A stretch of 64,000 nucleotides of DNA from Pseudisothecium myosuroides (GCA_951799445.1 OX637294.1:20795452-20859451), one strand, 5' to 3'; shown: positions 50,215-62,707, counted from the stretch's first letter. Notes: generated from the letters alone by a model not told the origin. Numbers and translations: made by a program.

Positions 50215-51672
50215 CATCTCAAAGTTTAGGACCAACGAATTTGTCAGCAATTATCGTGTAGTTACTGTTGTTTCATAGGTGCGTACGTTAATTTGCAAAT
50301 TATCGCATTGTTACGATGCACACAATTACTGCAAAGAAATGGCACTACTTTGTAATTTATATTAACTATGTCATTTTTATACGTTAATCACAAGTGTGCA
50401 AAAGACACAAATTATGCACAAAAATTTACATTCTTTATCGTGCATTTTCTGTGCATTGAAGGACACAAAAAATTCATGACAACAATGTCATTGGAGTCAT
50501 TACTGCAATAATGTTTATTAACTGGTATCAATGTTCTAAAAAGTATTGTCAATGTTCAATTGTTGATCACATTCTAATTTTAAAAAGATTCTTAACTACA
50601 TCCTTGGCATTTTGAAATAAATCCATCATTATTATAGGCCAACAAATTTTAACTTGAACTAAATCCATCAATAGGCTACCAAGAAACTTGATAGCGTAGT
50701 GAAAGAATTACTTCATTGTAGCTTGAATTGATACCATGACTAGGCCACCAAGAAACTTGGTAACGTAGTGATGAAATCTCTTCATTTGCAGTTGGTGAGA
50801 GTTGAGGGTGCAGAGTCCCTCTTTATACTAAAATCCACTCTATGAACACTCAAAAGATATGGGACAACTTGAAGATGAGAGCTTGACTTCTCATAGTCAA
50901 GTTGTTTTGAAAATGCATAAATCGTGTTCAAAGTGGAGATTCAGACCTCATTTTGGCATAGTAAAGTACCTTTTTTTAAGAAACTTTGAACTAATAAAAG
51001 TTGGTAAATGAATCTAGATTTCATCTCTAAAAATCCGTTTGAGATTTAGAGCCTCCAATCAAAAGTTATGGACAAAATTCAAAGGCGATTTTTGAAAAGG
51101 TCAAAAAAATGTCTCTTCCAACCCGTCTTTGAACTTTGTCTAAAACTTTTGACTGGAAACTTTAAATCTCAAACGGATTTTTGGATATGAAAGCTATCTT
51201 AATTTACTAACTTTTATTAGTTCAAAGTTTTTTGAAAAAAGTTATTCTTCTATGCCTAAATGAAGTCTGAATTTCTACTTTGAATACAATTCCTGCCGCT
51301 TTTCAATTGACTTAGTATTGAAATTGTGAAAAATAAAAAAATGCAATGTTAGTACAATAACTATGCATGAACATGATGTTGTGTGATTATTGCACTAACT
51401 TAATATGTCTTAGAAAAGCACTAATGCTGCACGAAGTTAGTCACCCATCACTAAACCACTAAAGTCATACGTATTTCGTCATGCATAGTTATTGTGCAAC
51501 TTTATTACTTCAAACTCAAATATGAATGACATGCCTCAATTGCATGGTATTAATGAATGTCATTATCGTGTTGTAACAATGTTTCCAAATGAATGAATGT
51601 AACACGAAAGCAGTGCTTGGCGATAATCGTGCGATTATTGTTGACATTTCGTGACAGAGGAACTTTGTAATG
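50215..51672. mobile_element. Unclassified 1.46-kb element with internal foldback, copy 2
   Basis: Limits CATCTCAAAGTT and AACTTTGTAATG, as for copy 1 at 22832, with the internal inverted arms at about 50970-51235. It is inserted in the CACTA remnant, so it moved after that element arrived. Confidence 0.82.
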
Positions 51673-52243
51673 CAAAGCCGTCTCCAGTCATTTCCGAGTC
51701 AAGACGGCAACTACAGGATGAACAGTTGACGAAAAAAGGACGGGAGAAGGGCATTCTTGTTTACTACGTTGTCGACTTACTAGCGGGAAAAAAGGAAAAT
51801 CCAACGTGGCCACCAAAGTCATTTCAAAGTTATTTTGTTGTCATAAACTTCACTGAGCTTCACTTGAAAGTGATTGAAGAATGACTATTAAGTCACTGCC
51901 TTGACTTTTTTAGAGCTCTAGGCCCTTTTTACGGTTTTGACACCTACCCGTATTGACATGGGCAGGTAGCCCTCCAAATTTTACATGCTGGGAAAAAAAT
52001 GATCACATTCCATTTAGACAAAGCCGTTTTGACCCAACCCAACACATTGTGTTACGATTGCAAAATGGATTGGAGTCGTTCCACGCTACAAAACGACTAC
52101 ACCAACTTGTACAATTTTTGTAATTGAGTTCAGGGGCTGTGGCAACGTCTGAATGTCTCCGCCACCATTGCGCCACTTCTACAATGTCATTGGAGAATGA
52201 CTAAATGCAACTCTGCAAGGACTTTTTGCAAACTCATAAACTA

Positions 52244-53010
52244 CTACGTGGTCACTGCTCTATTTTTTGTTTGTAATAGTAGATCTATCACGGTCTCGTA
52301 TACTTCCTGAGCTAATAAGTTCTCTTCCGACAACAATTCGATAGCCTCCACTAGGTTTACCGTCTGAGCTGGGATTGGCATACTCCAGGGAGTAGTCAGC
52401 CCTACCATCTCTATGGTAGTGTTGATGAAGGCGTCTGTTGTGTCCACAACTTCTTGTCTTGCTCTAGCGTCTTTATGTAATACAACTTTCCAACTTGGTC
52501 TTCCTATAACATCTAAGAAAAAAACTTGGGTGACTTGGCTAGGGAAGATGAAGGGCTCCGTCAGGCGAGGCAATTTGTGGTGGAAGTTCACTACAAGGAA
52601 CCCTACCTTGTCTTGAGTATAGATGGGATTTCCCCGATTATCCAAGGGTTTCACCCAGTCACACCCCAAGTCACACCGCAATAGTATGATGTGGGTATGC
52701 AGTGCACTGTAGTCTAATTCCATAATGTCCCCCAAAATTCCAACATAGTTGACTAACGATTCACTTGCATTCTCTGACAGCTCTTGAAATACGGAGGCCA
52801 CCTTGATGTTGTAGCTCACTAGTTGCATGGTGATGTCATCCTCTACTCGAAAGTGGTTTTCAAATGTTGTCATCCGTGCATATCAAGTGACTTTTTGTGA
52901 TGGTTGCTTGTTGAAAAGCAAGCAGTCCATGTCATCAGGTTCCTGCAAATTGAATAGACCATCTTGCACCGTGCACTCTATCCACTTTGCCAATGCTAGA
53001 GTTGTTAGAT
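52244..53010 (-). pseudogene. CACTA transposon protein fragment, DUF4216-like
   Basis: The open part (52873-52244) encodes 209 residues. NYVGILGDIMELDY at about 42-55, LLRCDLGCDWV at about 64-74, DKVGFLVVNF and LTEPFIFPSQVTQVFFLDV follow the pattern of the DUF4216 domain that sits after the transposase in plant CACTA (EnSpm) elements. The frame continues upstream to about 53010 but is broken by TGA just before the first Met (about 52882-52884), and the upstream side is cut by the transposon at 53023. No transposase catalytic domain is present, so this is a remnant. Confidence 0.72.
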
Positions 53011-53022
53011 CCTGAAGGGACT

Positions 53023-53756
53023 GGGTGAATGCAAGAAACACCTGTACTATTTTGTGTCACACCTTGCGTTTTGAATTGTTTTTTGGCCATAACTTTTGCA
53101 TTTTGGCTCCAAATGACCCAAGATTTATAGGTAAGGTATTCATGACTATTATAGACCTTGCCTAATTTTTTTTTATAATTTTCAAAAATAATTTACTATC
53201 CAAAAATAGCCCCCAATTTTATGTCACACTTGCCAATTTGGAGGTTTTTAGTACTATTTAGTACCCCAAAAAACGAAAATTGAGCTCAAATTTAGAGGAC
53301 ATGGTCTTCTAATAGACTTGTAGCTATTTTCGAAAGGAATTTTAAAAATAATTAATTTTGTGTGTTGTGGAAGTCCACAAAGTGCACTTCTTTTTGCTTG
53401 CATTTTGTAACATATAAAATACTATTTTGGAGTTTTTTTAGGTGAATAACCATCTCCGTAGAGTTCTTACAAATGAACGATTTTTATTTTATATATTTAC
53501 TTTTTTTCTATTTTTAACTAATTAAAACATCAAAGTATCCATTTTCTTGAGATTTGGCACTTTTCTAGTTTTTTTGCTTAGAAATTTTTTTAATGATTTT
53601 TCTTTGGTGGTTACCTTCATCTTAAAGGTATATACATAGTAGCCATACTTTTTAATTTAAAAAAAATTATTTTTCTAATTTTAAAGTATTGCAGAAAAGA
53701 AATGATGAATATTGTCAAAACGCAACCAAATCGGCAGGTGTTTCTTGCATTCACCC
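53023..53756. mobile_element. 4-bp-TSD element family, copy 5 (734 bp)
   Basis: Ends GGGTGAATGCAAGAAACAC and GTGTTTCTTGCATTCACCC form an 18 of 19 or better inverted repeat, flanked by GACT (53019-53022 and 53757-53760). Best-preserved copy. Confidence 0.9.
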
Positions 53757-54009
53757 GACTACTCTCTAGTAGAACTACCCATAGTTGACCACTTAAGCAA
53801 TTCCGCAATTTTATATCTTGAATTAAAATTACTACGAGTTTTGGAAGCCAAGAGTTGGTCTTTATCAATATCCAATGTATAAAGTCTTCTATAAGTACTC
53901 ATTCAAAGACTACTTTGGCTTTCAAAACCAAGGACATGTGTCATGACATTCATGGTTGGAAACCATGAACTGATGGTTAGAAATTAGTCATAGTCTTTGT
54001 TGAATTTCT

Positions 54010-55343
54010 TAGTACCAATAGATTGCCAATGGAGTGCTAGAGTAAATCGGCCATTTACCGCACGCATCCAATCACTGCCCAACAACACCTTCCAGTGACC
54101 AAACACTAACCGCACAATTCAATTACCAATTCAATTGTGATGGGAACAAAATTTTGTATCACCGCCCAATGACCACACACCATGCAGTCATTGGTTGCAA
54201 GGAATTTTTAACTAGATTTGAGCTTCATCACCTTCAAATTGCAATAAAATTTGTAGAAAGAATTTTTTTACATTTTGTTTTTCAAAGGTGAATCTTAACA
54301 TGAAATTTAATAATCATGCCAAATTTCAAAACATGAAAGTCTTTAAATAATTTATGTGGAGAAGGGTTTGAATTTTGTCTGTGCGGTGATTGGCAAGTTT
54401 ACTATAGTTCATAATGGGTGTTTCCACTATATTGCAAAAAAAGACTTCCATCAATCATTTGTGACAAAGTAAAGGAAACTTGGACCTTTTTTTAACTATA
54501 TTTTACAAAATCCATCCAAAAGAGGCTTGAAAATTTGCAAAATCTTTCTTATTATAATAAATTCTATAATACACTAGCAAAAAATGTAGTTAAATATAAT
54601 ATAAGATGGCATCTTTATTTTACAAACCATTTTCACGTGAGCGATATGGCTGAAGACCAAAAAATTTAAAATTTACGTTGGTCATAATCTATCCCCTTTG
54701 TCCAGAACTACAAAAATGTTGAAAAAGCTTTCACAATCACATAGCATCTTCAAACTTTGCCTTTCATTCTAAACCGCAAATTTTGTATGCACACTTATCA
54801 TCTTTCTAAATTGAAATCACTTTGTTCTCACATGTAGCTAAATTTAGCAAAGCTTACATCTAAAAAAATTTAAGCTACAAATAACTTGAAAGTTGTAGCT
54901 CTAAAGTCAAACCTCTATATAAGTTACAAGTAGGGAGTAGAAGATTTTCAATACTATGGCATTATCTATAACATTTAATACATAATATGTATTTAACTTA
55001 TTAACTTCAAGGCTATTGACAATAATATGTATTCTAATTCATCAAATTCTCTGGCTATTTTAACACTTAGAAAGGTATATTTCCAAAGAATATATAGAGA
55101 ATATAGTAACAATGAACATCTAATATTTTTCTTTGAGTATTCAAAAAAGGGGGCAAAATTTTGTAACATAGAATTGTGAACAAAATAGTCTATTCTTCAC
55201 ATGGACCTTTTCCAAGGGACCAATTTTCTAGCAATTTAAAACTAACTACATATTTTGAAAGTTGAGAAAACAGGACTAAATGTATTAGAATTTTAGGTGT
55301 AGCCAATTGTTCTACTATAACCCCTTGACTTCAAAATATGTAG
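54010..55343. other. AT-rich intergenic sequence, no feature
   Basis: No gene, RNA or terminal repeat was recognised in this stretch. Confidence 0.4.
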
Positions 55344-55347
55344 TTAA

Positions 55348-56251
55348 CCCCTAAAGTCCCAAGTGCTTGTGGGAGACATTTGAAGGTTCAGGTAGACATC
55401 TATGATCTCAACTTTTGACATGATTTTTTTAACTTTTTTTTTCATATAGGAATATACATTACCTTTTGGAGGGTATAATTTTTATTTTAATTGGAAATCA
55501 AGAGCAAAAATTATGCCACCCTATTATAAGCTCAAAAGCACTTTCCCTAGTAGCACAAAAAAATCCACAAAAACTCAAAATAATTTTTTAAAAAAAATTG
55601 TCTCTCACATAAAATACTAATTATTACCTACATGAAAAAATTTGATTCATTTCATTTGGACTAGTGATGAGAAAGTTACAAAGAATCATCTTTTTGGAAC
55701 ATGTATAGCATTTTCTTAAAAAAACCCTCATAGGATTCATTTTTGAACTCGCAAAATTTCTACAATTAAATTATGAAAACAAACATAGTTTAGTTTGCTC
55801 GCTGGAACAATCTCACCATTAGGATTAGTGTATTTCAATTTCATCTTAGAATTGTTAACAATTTTATTTTTTCTTCTATCTAGTACCCACTTCTACATAA
55901 CAAGTGTATTTTGTTTGTATTTCTTTCCTTTGACTCTCAATTCAATCCTTCAACATAAAAAAATTTCAATATTGAAAATTAGCACTACAAAAAATTCAAG
56001 TTGAAAGGTGATTCAAAGCCAAAAAAATCTAGTCTTATACAAGTTCTAAAACACTTGATTTCTTCACTTTAAATGCAAATATCTTGCAATCTCTGCAGTC
56101 AAAGTTTCTGAAATTTCTTCCACACATTTTTATACTAGTCTAATGCATCGTTCTACAATTAGATATGAAAAAAACACTTTTATGCTCTTTGCAATAGAAA
56201 TGACAATTTTTAATGTTTTTGATGGAAAAAAGGGTCTTAGAATTGCAAGGG
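55348..56251. mobile_element. TTAA-flanked DNA element (904 bp), older copy
   Basis: TTAA at 55344-55347 and 56252-56255. The left end CCCCTAAAGTCCCAAG is intact; the right end has drifted (GGGTCTTAGAATTGCAAGGG). The interior matches 4842-5763, for example TTTAAATGCAAATATCTTGC at about 56069. The frame 55795-56004 is not coding. Confidence 0.82.
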
Positions 56252-56255
56252 TTAA

Positions 56256-57179
56256 TTTTTGAATTTGATGATGAATTGACCATGGAAGAAGAATCTCAAT
56301 GAGGAATTTATCTTTTTGTTCCCAATTTTATGAGATTTTAATGCTTATCGAGGTAACAAGTGTAAAAGGTAGATTACTATTTTTGAATTTCTAGTCCATT
56401 TGAAGTTTTTTTAGCAACATGAGCTAAGCATGAAATTCACATTTGCTACTACTAACTTAGGGCCAGCTTATATGTGAACCCGGTGGGCAGATATGAGTGC
56501 CACTTATAAGTTATCTAACTAAAAGACAAGAACAGTGCCACCGATGATTGATAAGTGTGGAAGTAGGGGAGAGAGTTCCACCGATATCAATGTATTAGAC
56601 ACTGTAGAAGGAGCATAAATGTGCTTTTTATATTTTGGCATTGTTGACTGCTCCCACCCACCAATACATGTAAATTGGCCCTTACTCTGAATGTAGAGAA
56701 ATACCGACACCAAAATTTGAGTGAAGACACGTGTAAGCTGGGTGAGCACTGACATAATTGACCAACCTGTGTTTAGGATTTTTTTCTGAATTTTAAACTT
56801 ACCAACTATGTTCCTTCAATTCCCAAATTGATTTGGTTTTTCAAGTACGGAGTCCGGTTATTTTCTCTATTTTTCACTCAAAACAAAAAATTTATAGATT
56901 TTTTCACTGATTTTTTTTGCTGATGTTTTCAAATTCTAATCGAGTCTTTTCCCAATTCCACCAACTAACTTTGAACTCAGTCGCTGCCAGTTTTTCCAAA
57001 CACAGTTTTTGTGAAGATATCCAAATTGAGATTCAGGTCTTTCTTTTATCCAATTTCGTTGAATTTCAGACCAACACATGTAAATGCTCCTCGCTGATTC
57101 TGATGCTCTCAAATGCCAACCTTTCTGAAGTATATGACGTTATTAATAGCATTGATCATTTTTAAACCATAAATTCTTT
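56256..57179. other. Intergenic sequence upstream of gene D
   Basis: No recognised element or gene. Homology to the upstream repeats of units A and B begins near 57180 (GAGAAAGAACA, GGAAGGAGAGGTACATTGAG). Confidence 0.45.
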
Positions 57180-57419
57180 GGTCCAAATTCATGTGAGAAA
57201 GAACAAGGGAAGGAGCAGTGCCTTGGAGTCGAAGGTTTCGGAGTACCTCAGGAAATGCTTTCCTTGGTTGAGTTTTTTCTGAGAAAGACGACAGGAAGGA
57301 GAGGTACATTGAGTATTTTAGAGACTGCGGAATTCTAAAGGGACACTTGGCTTGAATGAACAGTGGAGCTGAAATAGGTGTTTCTTCACATGCTACCAAA
57401 CTGATGCAGACTTTGAATG

Positions 57420-57427
57420 TATAAGTG
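57420..57427 (+). promoter_or_regulatory. TATA-like box of gene D
   Basis: TATAAGTG follows CTTTGAATG, at the same place as TATAAATA after CTTTGGAAG in genes A and B. The predicted leader intron runs from 57637 (GTGAGATGG) to 58352 (TTGCAG). Confidence 0.5.
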
Positions 57428-58426
57428 AGAGACTTTGATGGATTATCAGGCCAGAACTACGCACACGGTACGTTTATTCTCCAAGAGAGCGAAAGGGAGA
57501 GAGAAGTTTTGCTGAAATCTGGCGCCAGACAATTTGCTTGTGAGGATTGTTTGCACATTCGGAGCTTGGAGGAAGCAAATCGGTGCGTGTTTTGGTGAAC
57601 TGAAGACCTTTGAGTGGAGTTGAAGAAACGCAACAGGTGAGATGGCCGACTCCCAGCAGTGAGTTGGGGTTTGTATCTTGTTTTCTGTGAGCAGATCTTC
57701 ATGAGTTTCAGTTGAAGGGAGGGAAAGATGTGTGTGGAGGGGATTTAGAGTCGCTGAGCTCTTGTAACGGGTCACGAAAAATCAAGATCATTAGGGTTGG
57801 ACAAACAGGATTTTCCCGATCCTACAGTTGGTTTGGGCACATTAGGTACCAAAAACGAATGGTCGAAGGATCGCATTTTGTTAGAGTCAATAGTGTCATT
57901 AGCATTATGTTCAGTGATGGCAATGGAGGCCATAATCATCAAAAAATACAGTCCTGCTTGGCAATTTGAACATACTCAATTTCACAGTATTTCTGATAGC
58001 CATAGTCCTGGATTGCCATTACCTAGTCCAGCTTAAAGAACGTTGTGAAAACCACGTGGACCCACTGTCACTATAGTCTCAATCCAATTTTCTGTTTCCC
58101 ATGAAATTCAAGTCGCTGAAAAACGCAATGCAAGCTTAATTGTAGATCCCCAGTTACAAGCACAGTTTACCATTTCCAAAAGGCTCTCAAACCTCCCAAT
58201 TCCTTCCCAATTCGGGCGCCCTAGTCCTCCGAATTTCTCACACAATTCCTCCCAATTCCTCCCAAATTCCTTACAATTTCTCCCAATTTTCTTCCAATTC
58301 CTCCCAAATTCCTCCCCCATTCTCACAATTTCTATTCCGTGATGAATTGCAGGTCTGTTACGTACCAAATCCATCATAACTTTCAAATCACCGAAACTCG
58401 ATTGCCTTGCATCCCCCCCGCCGGCC

Positions 58427-60908
58427 ATGGCTTCCGATCACGGCCTTCCCCCGACCCACCGCGCCCTCGTGCTTTCCTCCACGAGCTCGCCTCCTTCCGT
58501 GCAGACGCTCCCCACGCCGCTCCCCACCCCAGGAAGCGCCGTGGTGCGCATCTTAGCCGCGGTCGTGATCCCTTACATGCGCGACATTTACGACGGCAGC
58601 CGCAAGTACGCCTTCCCGACGCCGCTGGTGATCGGCAGCAGCGCCATCGGGCGAGTGGCCGCGGTGGGAGCCGATGCGACGAAGCTGGCGCCAGGGCAGC
58701 TGGTGCTGGTGGACTCGACGATTCGGAGCAGAGATGATCCCACCGGGGCCACTTTCCTGGCGGGAGTGCACGAGGGCTTCACGGCGGGGAGCAAGAAGCT
58801 CATGCACGGCGAGTGGAGGGACGCCACGTTCGCGGAGTATGTCAAGGTGGGTTTTGAAGTTTGAAGTTTTGAAGTTTGAAGTTCAATGGGTGTTGGAGTT
58901 TGGAGTTTTGGAGTTTTGAAGTTTGAAGTTTGAAGTTTGGGTTTCGGAGTTTTGGAGTTTCTTAGTTTTTTGGGATTTTGAGGGCGACTTTAGGCCCAAT
59001 TCCAAGTTGATTCAATTTACAAACATAGGGTCAATTTAAATTGGACCCAAGTGGAAAAATTGGATTAACCTTTCAACAACGGGATAACCCTTTCAACAAC
59101 GGGATAACCGTGGAAATCATTTGTTTTGTCACCATGTGGATTGTTGGATTAAAATAATGCAAAAGCACTCATTGGAAGTCAAACTAATGTAGATTATCTT
59201 CCCTTTCCCCACAAAATTTGGAAGATGAATAGTTACACTTCTATCCTACACAGGAGATTTTCTTGTCATTCATCGGCCTCAAAACGTCCGCTGCGTCGTT
59301 CAAGGGTTAAGGATATATGGCCATGCAATTTTTTGCACTGGGGCTCATTTTTTAAGTGCTAAAACACTACCACGTAAGCAATGATATAAAAAAAATTGGG
59401 TTAACTTTCAATATATAGTCTTGGGGCTCAATTGAAGGTTCAATTGAAGGATCTAAGTACTCCTACTGGTTGATTTTAGTGGTTTTTGAAATTGGACCAA
59501 CAATTGGCCTAGTTAGATTGTCTTTGGTTTTGGGGTTTACTATCTTGGCTAGTGGTCTTAGTCTATAATTAGTGTGGCTTCAAGAAGTAATATTTTGTAA
59601 AGAATGGTACAATCTTGATTTATTTCAACTTGCACTAATAGGATTGATATATTTTATTTTATGCTTAGAAAGAGTGTGGATTTTAATCTTGAATCATGCT
59701 CTTTGTTGTGAATGCCAAATTCTTGAGTCTTTGTTTTCAATTTCCTTGTACAAAGTCTTTTTTTTAATGTATAGAGAATGTTATGTAGGCTAGGGTGACA
59801 TTACTATTTCTTCTAAGTTCTAAATATACTTCTAGGCAAGGATTCAATGTTCCATTCAAATTCTAAATGTTTTGTCCACATTCATAGACATAAATAGTTT
59901 CATTGCAATGTGATTAAGGTTGTACTTGATTTCTATATTTGAAAATTGGAAAACAAAATCAGGTCCCCTTGGAGAATTGCTCTGTGTTGGACGAGAAGCG
60001 GTTGCTAGGCCCTGTTGAGGAAGGTGGGCTAGGGTACCAGCTTGAGAGCTTGTTGTACATCACCGTACTCCTGGTGCCTTATGGGGGACTACGAGACATT
60101 AATCTCCTAGCAGGGGAGACCATCATCGTTGCCCCTGCAACAGGGTCATTTGGCGGTGCCGCGGTGCATGTGGCACTTGCCATGGGAGCTCGTGTGATTG
60201 CCATGGGCCGCAACATGGATGCGCTGCGGAGAATCGCTGCTTTGAGCGAGCGAGTGCAAGTGGTGCCCATCACCGGCGATGTTCAGGTAGGCAATTGAAC
60301 TAGATGGAGAGCACCCATGGTCTGAAAACCGTTTTGTGTTGACTTTATATTAATGATATCCCTCAAAGGGTATTGAAACTAACACAAATTTAACACAACC
60401 ATTTTAAAACCATCAATGGTTTAATGAAATCTTTTAAAACAGAGTAATGAGAAATCAATGTTTCAACTTACTTAGTCAACTAATTGAATGGTTGTTCATT
60501 GTGAACGTTGTGCAGACTGATTTAAAAGCCCTCCAACGCTTTGGCTCGATTGATGCATTCTTCGAAATCAGTCCCCCCATGGCTGCTAAATCCAACAACT
60601 ACATTGAAACCGCGATCCTCGCTCTCCGCCCCGAGGGGCGTGTAAGCTTGATGGGTGGGATCCAAGAGAAAGTGCCCCTCCCCATCTCCGCCATCATGCA
60701 CCACAACTTGTTGCTCAAGGGGACGTGGATGTACAAACGGGAGGTGATCGCAGGCCTCATCAAGATGGTGGAGGCTGGGGTGCTGAAGCTGGGTGAGAGT
60801 GCTGGTGTGCGAGTTGTGGGGAAGTTTGGCTTGGAAGAATGGGATGATGCGTTTACAACAGCCGCCGAGAATAATGGGATGGGGTTGTCAACGATTATTG
60901 CGCCATGA
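58427..60908 (+). CDS. MDR-family oxidoreductase, gene D (three exons)
   Basis: Exons 58427-58846, 59963-60286 and 60516-60908, introns of 1116 and 229 bp, 378 residues and no interruption. The start context is GCCATGGC and the first residues MASDHGLP are shared with A and B. The N-terminal GroES-like domain runs to about 140, the Rossmann domain from 141. Here the loop is ATGSFGGAA (199-207) with both glycines of GxxG, so this copy keeps the canonical cofactor loop, followed by GRN. It lacks the short insertion TELYGSG-type loop of A and B near residue 62. No zinc ligands are seen. Of the four paralogues it is closest to the fungal proteins that I recall (for example YMRDIYDGSRKYAFPTPLV), so it may best keep the ancestral function. 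Reaction: probably NAD(P)H-dependent reduction or oxidation of a carbonyl or alkenal; substrate unknown. Confidence 0.9.
58847..58980. repeat. GTTTGAAGTTTTG-type low-complexity repeat in intron 1 of gene D
   Basis: Short units of GAAGTTT and GGAGTTTT recur about fifteen times directly after the 5' splice site. Confidence 0.8.
59069..59306. mobile_element. Small TTAA-flanked MITE in intron 1 of gene D (238 bp)
   Basis: TTAA at 59065-59068 and 59307-59310; ends CCTTTCAACAACGG and CGTCGTTCAAGGG. The left end carries a direct repeat of CCTTTCAACAACGGGATAA. The interior matches 1476-1681 (CACTTCTATCCTACA, ATTGGAAGTCAAACTA). Confidence 0.85.
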
Positions 60909-61194
60909 GGGAGAGGTCTGATAATTACTATGTGAGGGAGATCATCTCATTGCCTCAGGATTCAACCTTTGCCAATCAGCATTATACTCCGTAACAGTTT
61001 TTGAATGGTGTTTAGATCACTGTGTAGAAGGTCCCTTTTCTATGCCTAAAGACAAAAAAATGGTCCATGCCTTACAAAATCTCCATTTGATTGTTCCACC
61101 ATCCTCTTGAGAATTTTGTCCATCATTCTTATGATTCTTGAGTCTTATATTTCCCACAAATTGGACAGTTTAAAATCTGTGGACAATTCTCTCA

Positions 61195-61690
61195 GACGAT
61201 TTGTGGAAGTTGAACTCTGAAGATGATTTGATTTGTGAAAGTCGAACTCTGGAGATGAATCCGTTTGTGAAAGTTGAACTCTGGAGATGAATCCATTTGT
61301 GAAAGTTGAACTCTGAAGATGATTCGATTTGTGAATGTTGAAATCTGGAGATGATTCCATTTGTGAAAGTTGAACTCTGAAGATGATTCGATTTGTGAAT
61401 TTTGAAATCTGGAGATGAATCCATTTGTGAAAGTTGAAACTCTGAAGATGAATCCATTTGTGAAAGTCGAACTCTGAAGAGGATTCGATTTGTGAAAGTT
61501 GAACTCTGAAGATGATTCGATTTGTGAAAGTTGAACTCTGAAGATGATTCGATTTGTGAATGTTGAAATCTGGAGATGAATCCATTTGTGAAAGTTGAAC
61601 TCTGAAGATGAATCCATTTGTGAATGTTGAACTCTGAAGATGATTCGATTTGTGAAAGTCGAACTCTGAAGATGATTTGCAAATTCAATA
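61195..61690. repeat. 32-bp minisatellite, about 15 copies
   Basis: Units such as GAACTCTGAAGATGATTCG plus ATTTGTGAAAGTT repeat every 32 bp with one-base variants (AATCCATTTGTG, GAATGTT, GTCGAA). No unit holds a stop in any minus frame, so three overlapping minus frames of 146-186 codons stay open; the period of 32 is not a multiple of three. It begins about 290 bp after the stop of gene D. Confidence 0.93.
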
Positions 61691-61944
61691 GACGGCACAT
61701 AAGTTACTGGAAATCTGAGCACATGGAGACCTGGAGCATTTGATATTGTCAATCAAGTTGGAAGTCCTAACTTGAAATATAAAATTAGGGACTGAATATG
61801 AATGGCAGTCAAACAGAATATGCAGACTTGAACAACACTCAAGGCATGCATACCAGTTTACTTGCAATATTACAAAAGGCAAGATATATTGAAATACCAC
61901 AAATGTGATTCAATTTTGTTGCACTGTGAGTGATGATACATCAA

Positions 61945-62330
61945 TGGACCCCTAGTTGTCCAAATCGAATTGCTAGTCAAAAATTGAGTTGGAATTTGGA
62001 AACTGACAAAGTCAAGGTGGGTACTAAGGTAGACAAGCCTATGACCACCCTGATTTGCAATCTGAATATCTTGGGTCCAATTCCAAGAGGAGCACATATT
62101 TTTCAGAGGTGTGCGCTTGTTTCACGAATCAAACCCAAGTGGAATTACAATTTTACGATCCAAACTGTAATTTCTGTGAATTTTTGAAGTAATCAGCTTG
62201 AAATTACAAAACCGCTTGTAGACTAGAGTCATAAACGCCCTATCAACAGCCCATAACCGTCCTTCTATGTATCTATTAGCACTTAAGAATCCACCAATCA
62301 AGGGCTAACACGTTACCACACATTGACATT
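61945..62330. repeat. Dispersed duplication, copy 1 (partner 63440-63745)
   Basis: CTGAATATCTTGGGTCCAA, CAGAGGTGTGC and TGAAATTACAAAACCGCT occur in order in both copies and end near CTAACACGTTA / CTGACACGTTA. The frames 61870-62097 and 61930-62187 are not conserved as protein. Confidence 0.75.
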
Positions 62331-62700
62331 AAAGCCAAAATCTTGTCAGATTTTGTCAGAATCTTAAATGGTTTAGGATATTTTCTGGACAGATTTGGGT
62401 GGAGTAGTAAACGCAATTGGGGCCAAACAATAGAGCACGGAATTGGAAAGCAGACGATAAAGAGATGATTTACCTTACAACCAAAATCGCACCTTGCCTA
62501 AAACCACCATCATCACTCTCTGTACATTTCCAAAATCAATATGTATGCATGTTGAAGAAACAAGTGCAGAACATCTACCCAAAAAAATTTGACCCTTTAT
62601 AACTTTTGCCTATGGTGTGCAAAATTGGCACATTCTTTTCCACATTGGAACCGACCTCCATTCACTTGTCAACAAGAAAAATATTGAAATTTGATCCATT
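62331..62700. other. Intergenic sequence, no feature
   Basis: Nothing recognised; the frame 62417-62602 has no domain. Confidence 0.4.
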
Positions 62701-62707
62701 TAATGAG

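Larger units (their letters stand above)
50109..53022. mobile_element. CACTA/EnSpm element remnant with nested element
   Basis: It begins CACTACAAGAAAGTGGGC at 50109, a typical CACTA terminus, and contains a minus-strand DUF4216-like protein (52244-52873). The 1.46-kb unclassified element (50215-51672) is inserted 106 bp inside the terminus. No right terminus is seen before the 4-bp-TSD element at 53023. The + frame at 51651-51884 starts inside the nested element and has no known domain. Confidence 0.65.

Noticed and set aside
61192..61752. 186-codon minus frame resembling a repeat protein
   Set aside because: Product of a 32-bp minisatellite that has no stops in any minus frame; three frames are open at once, which is not expected of a real gene.
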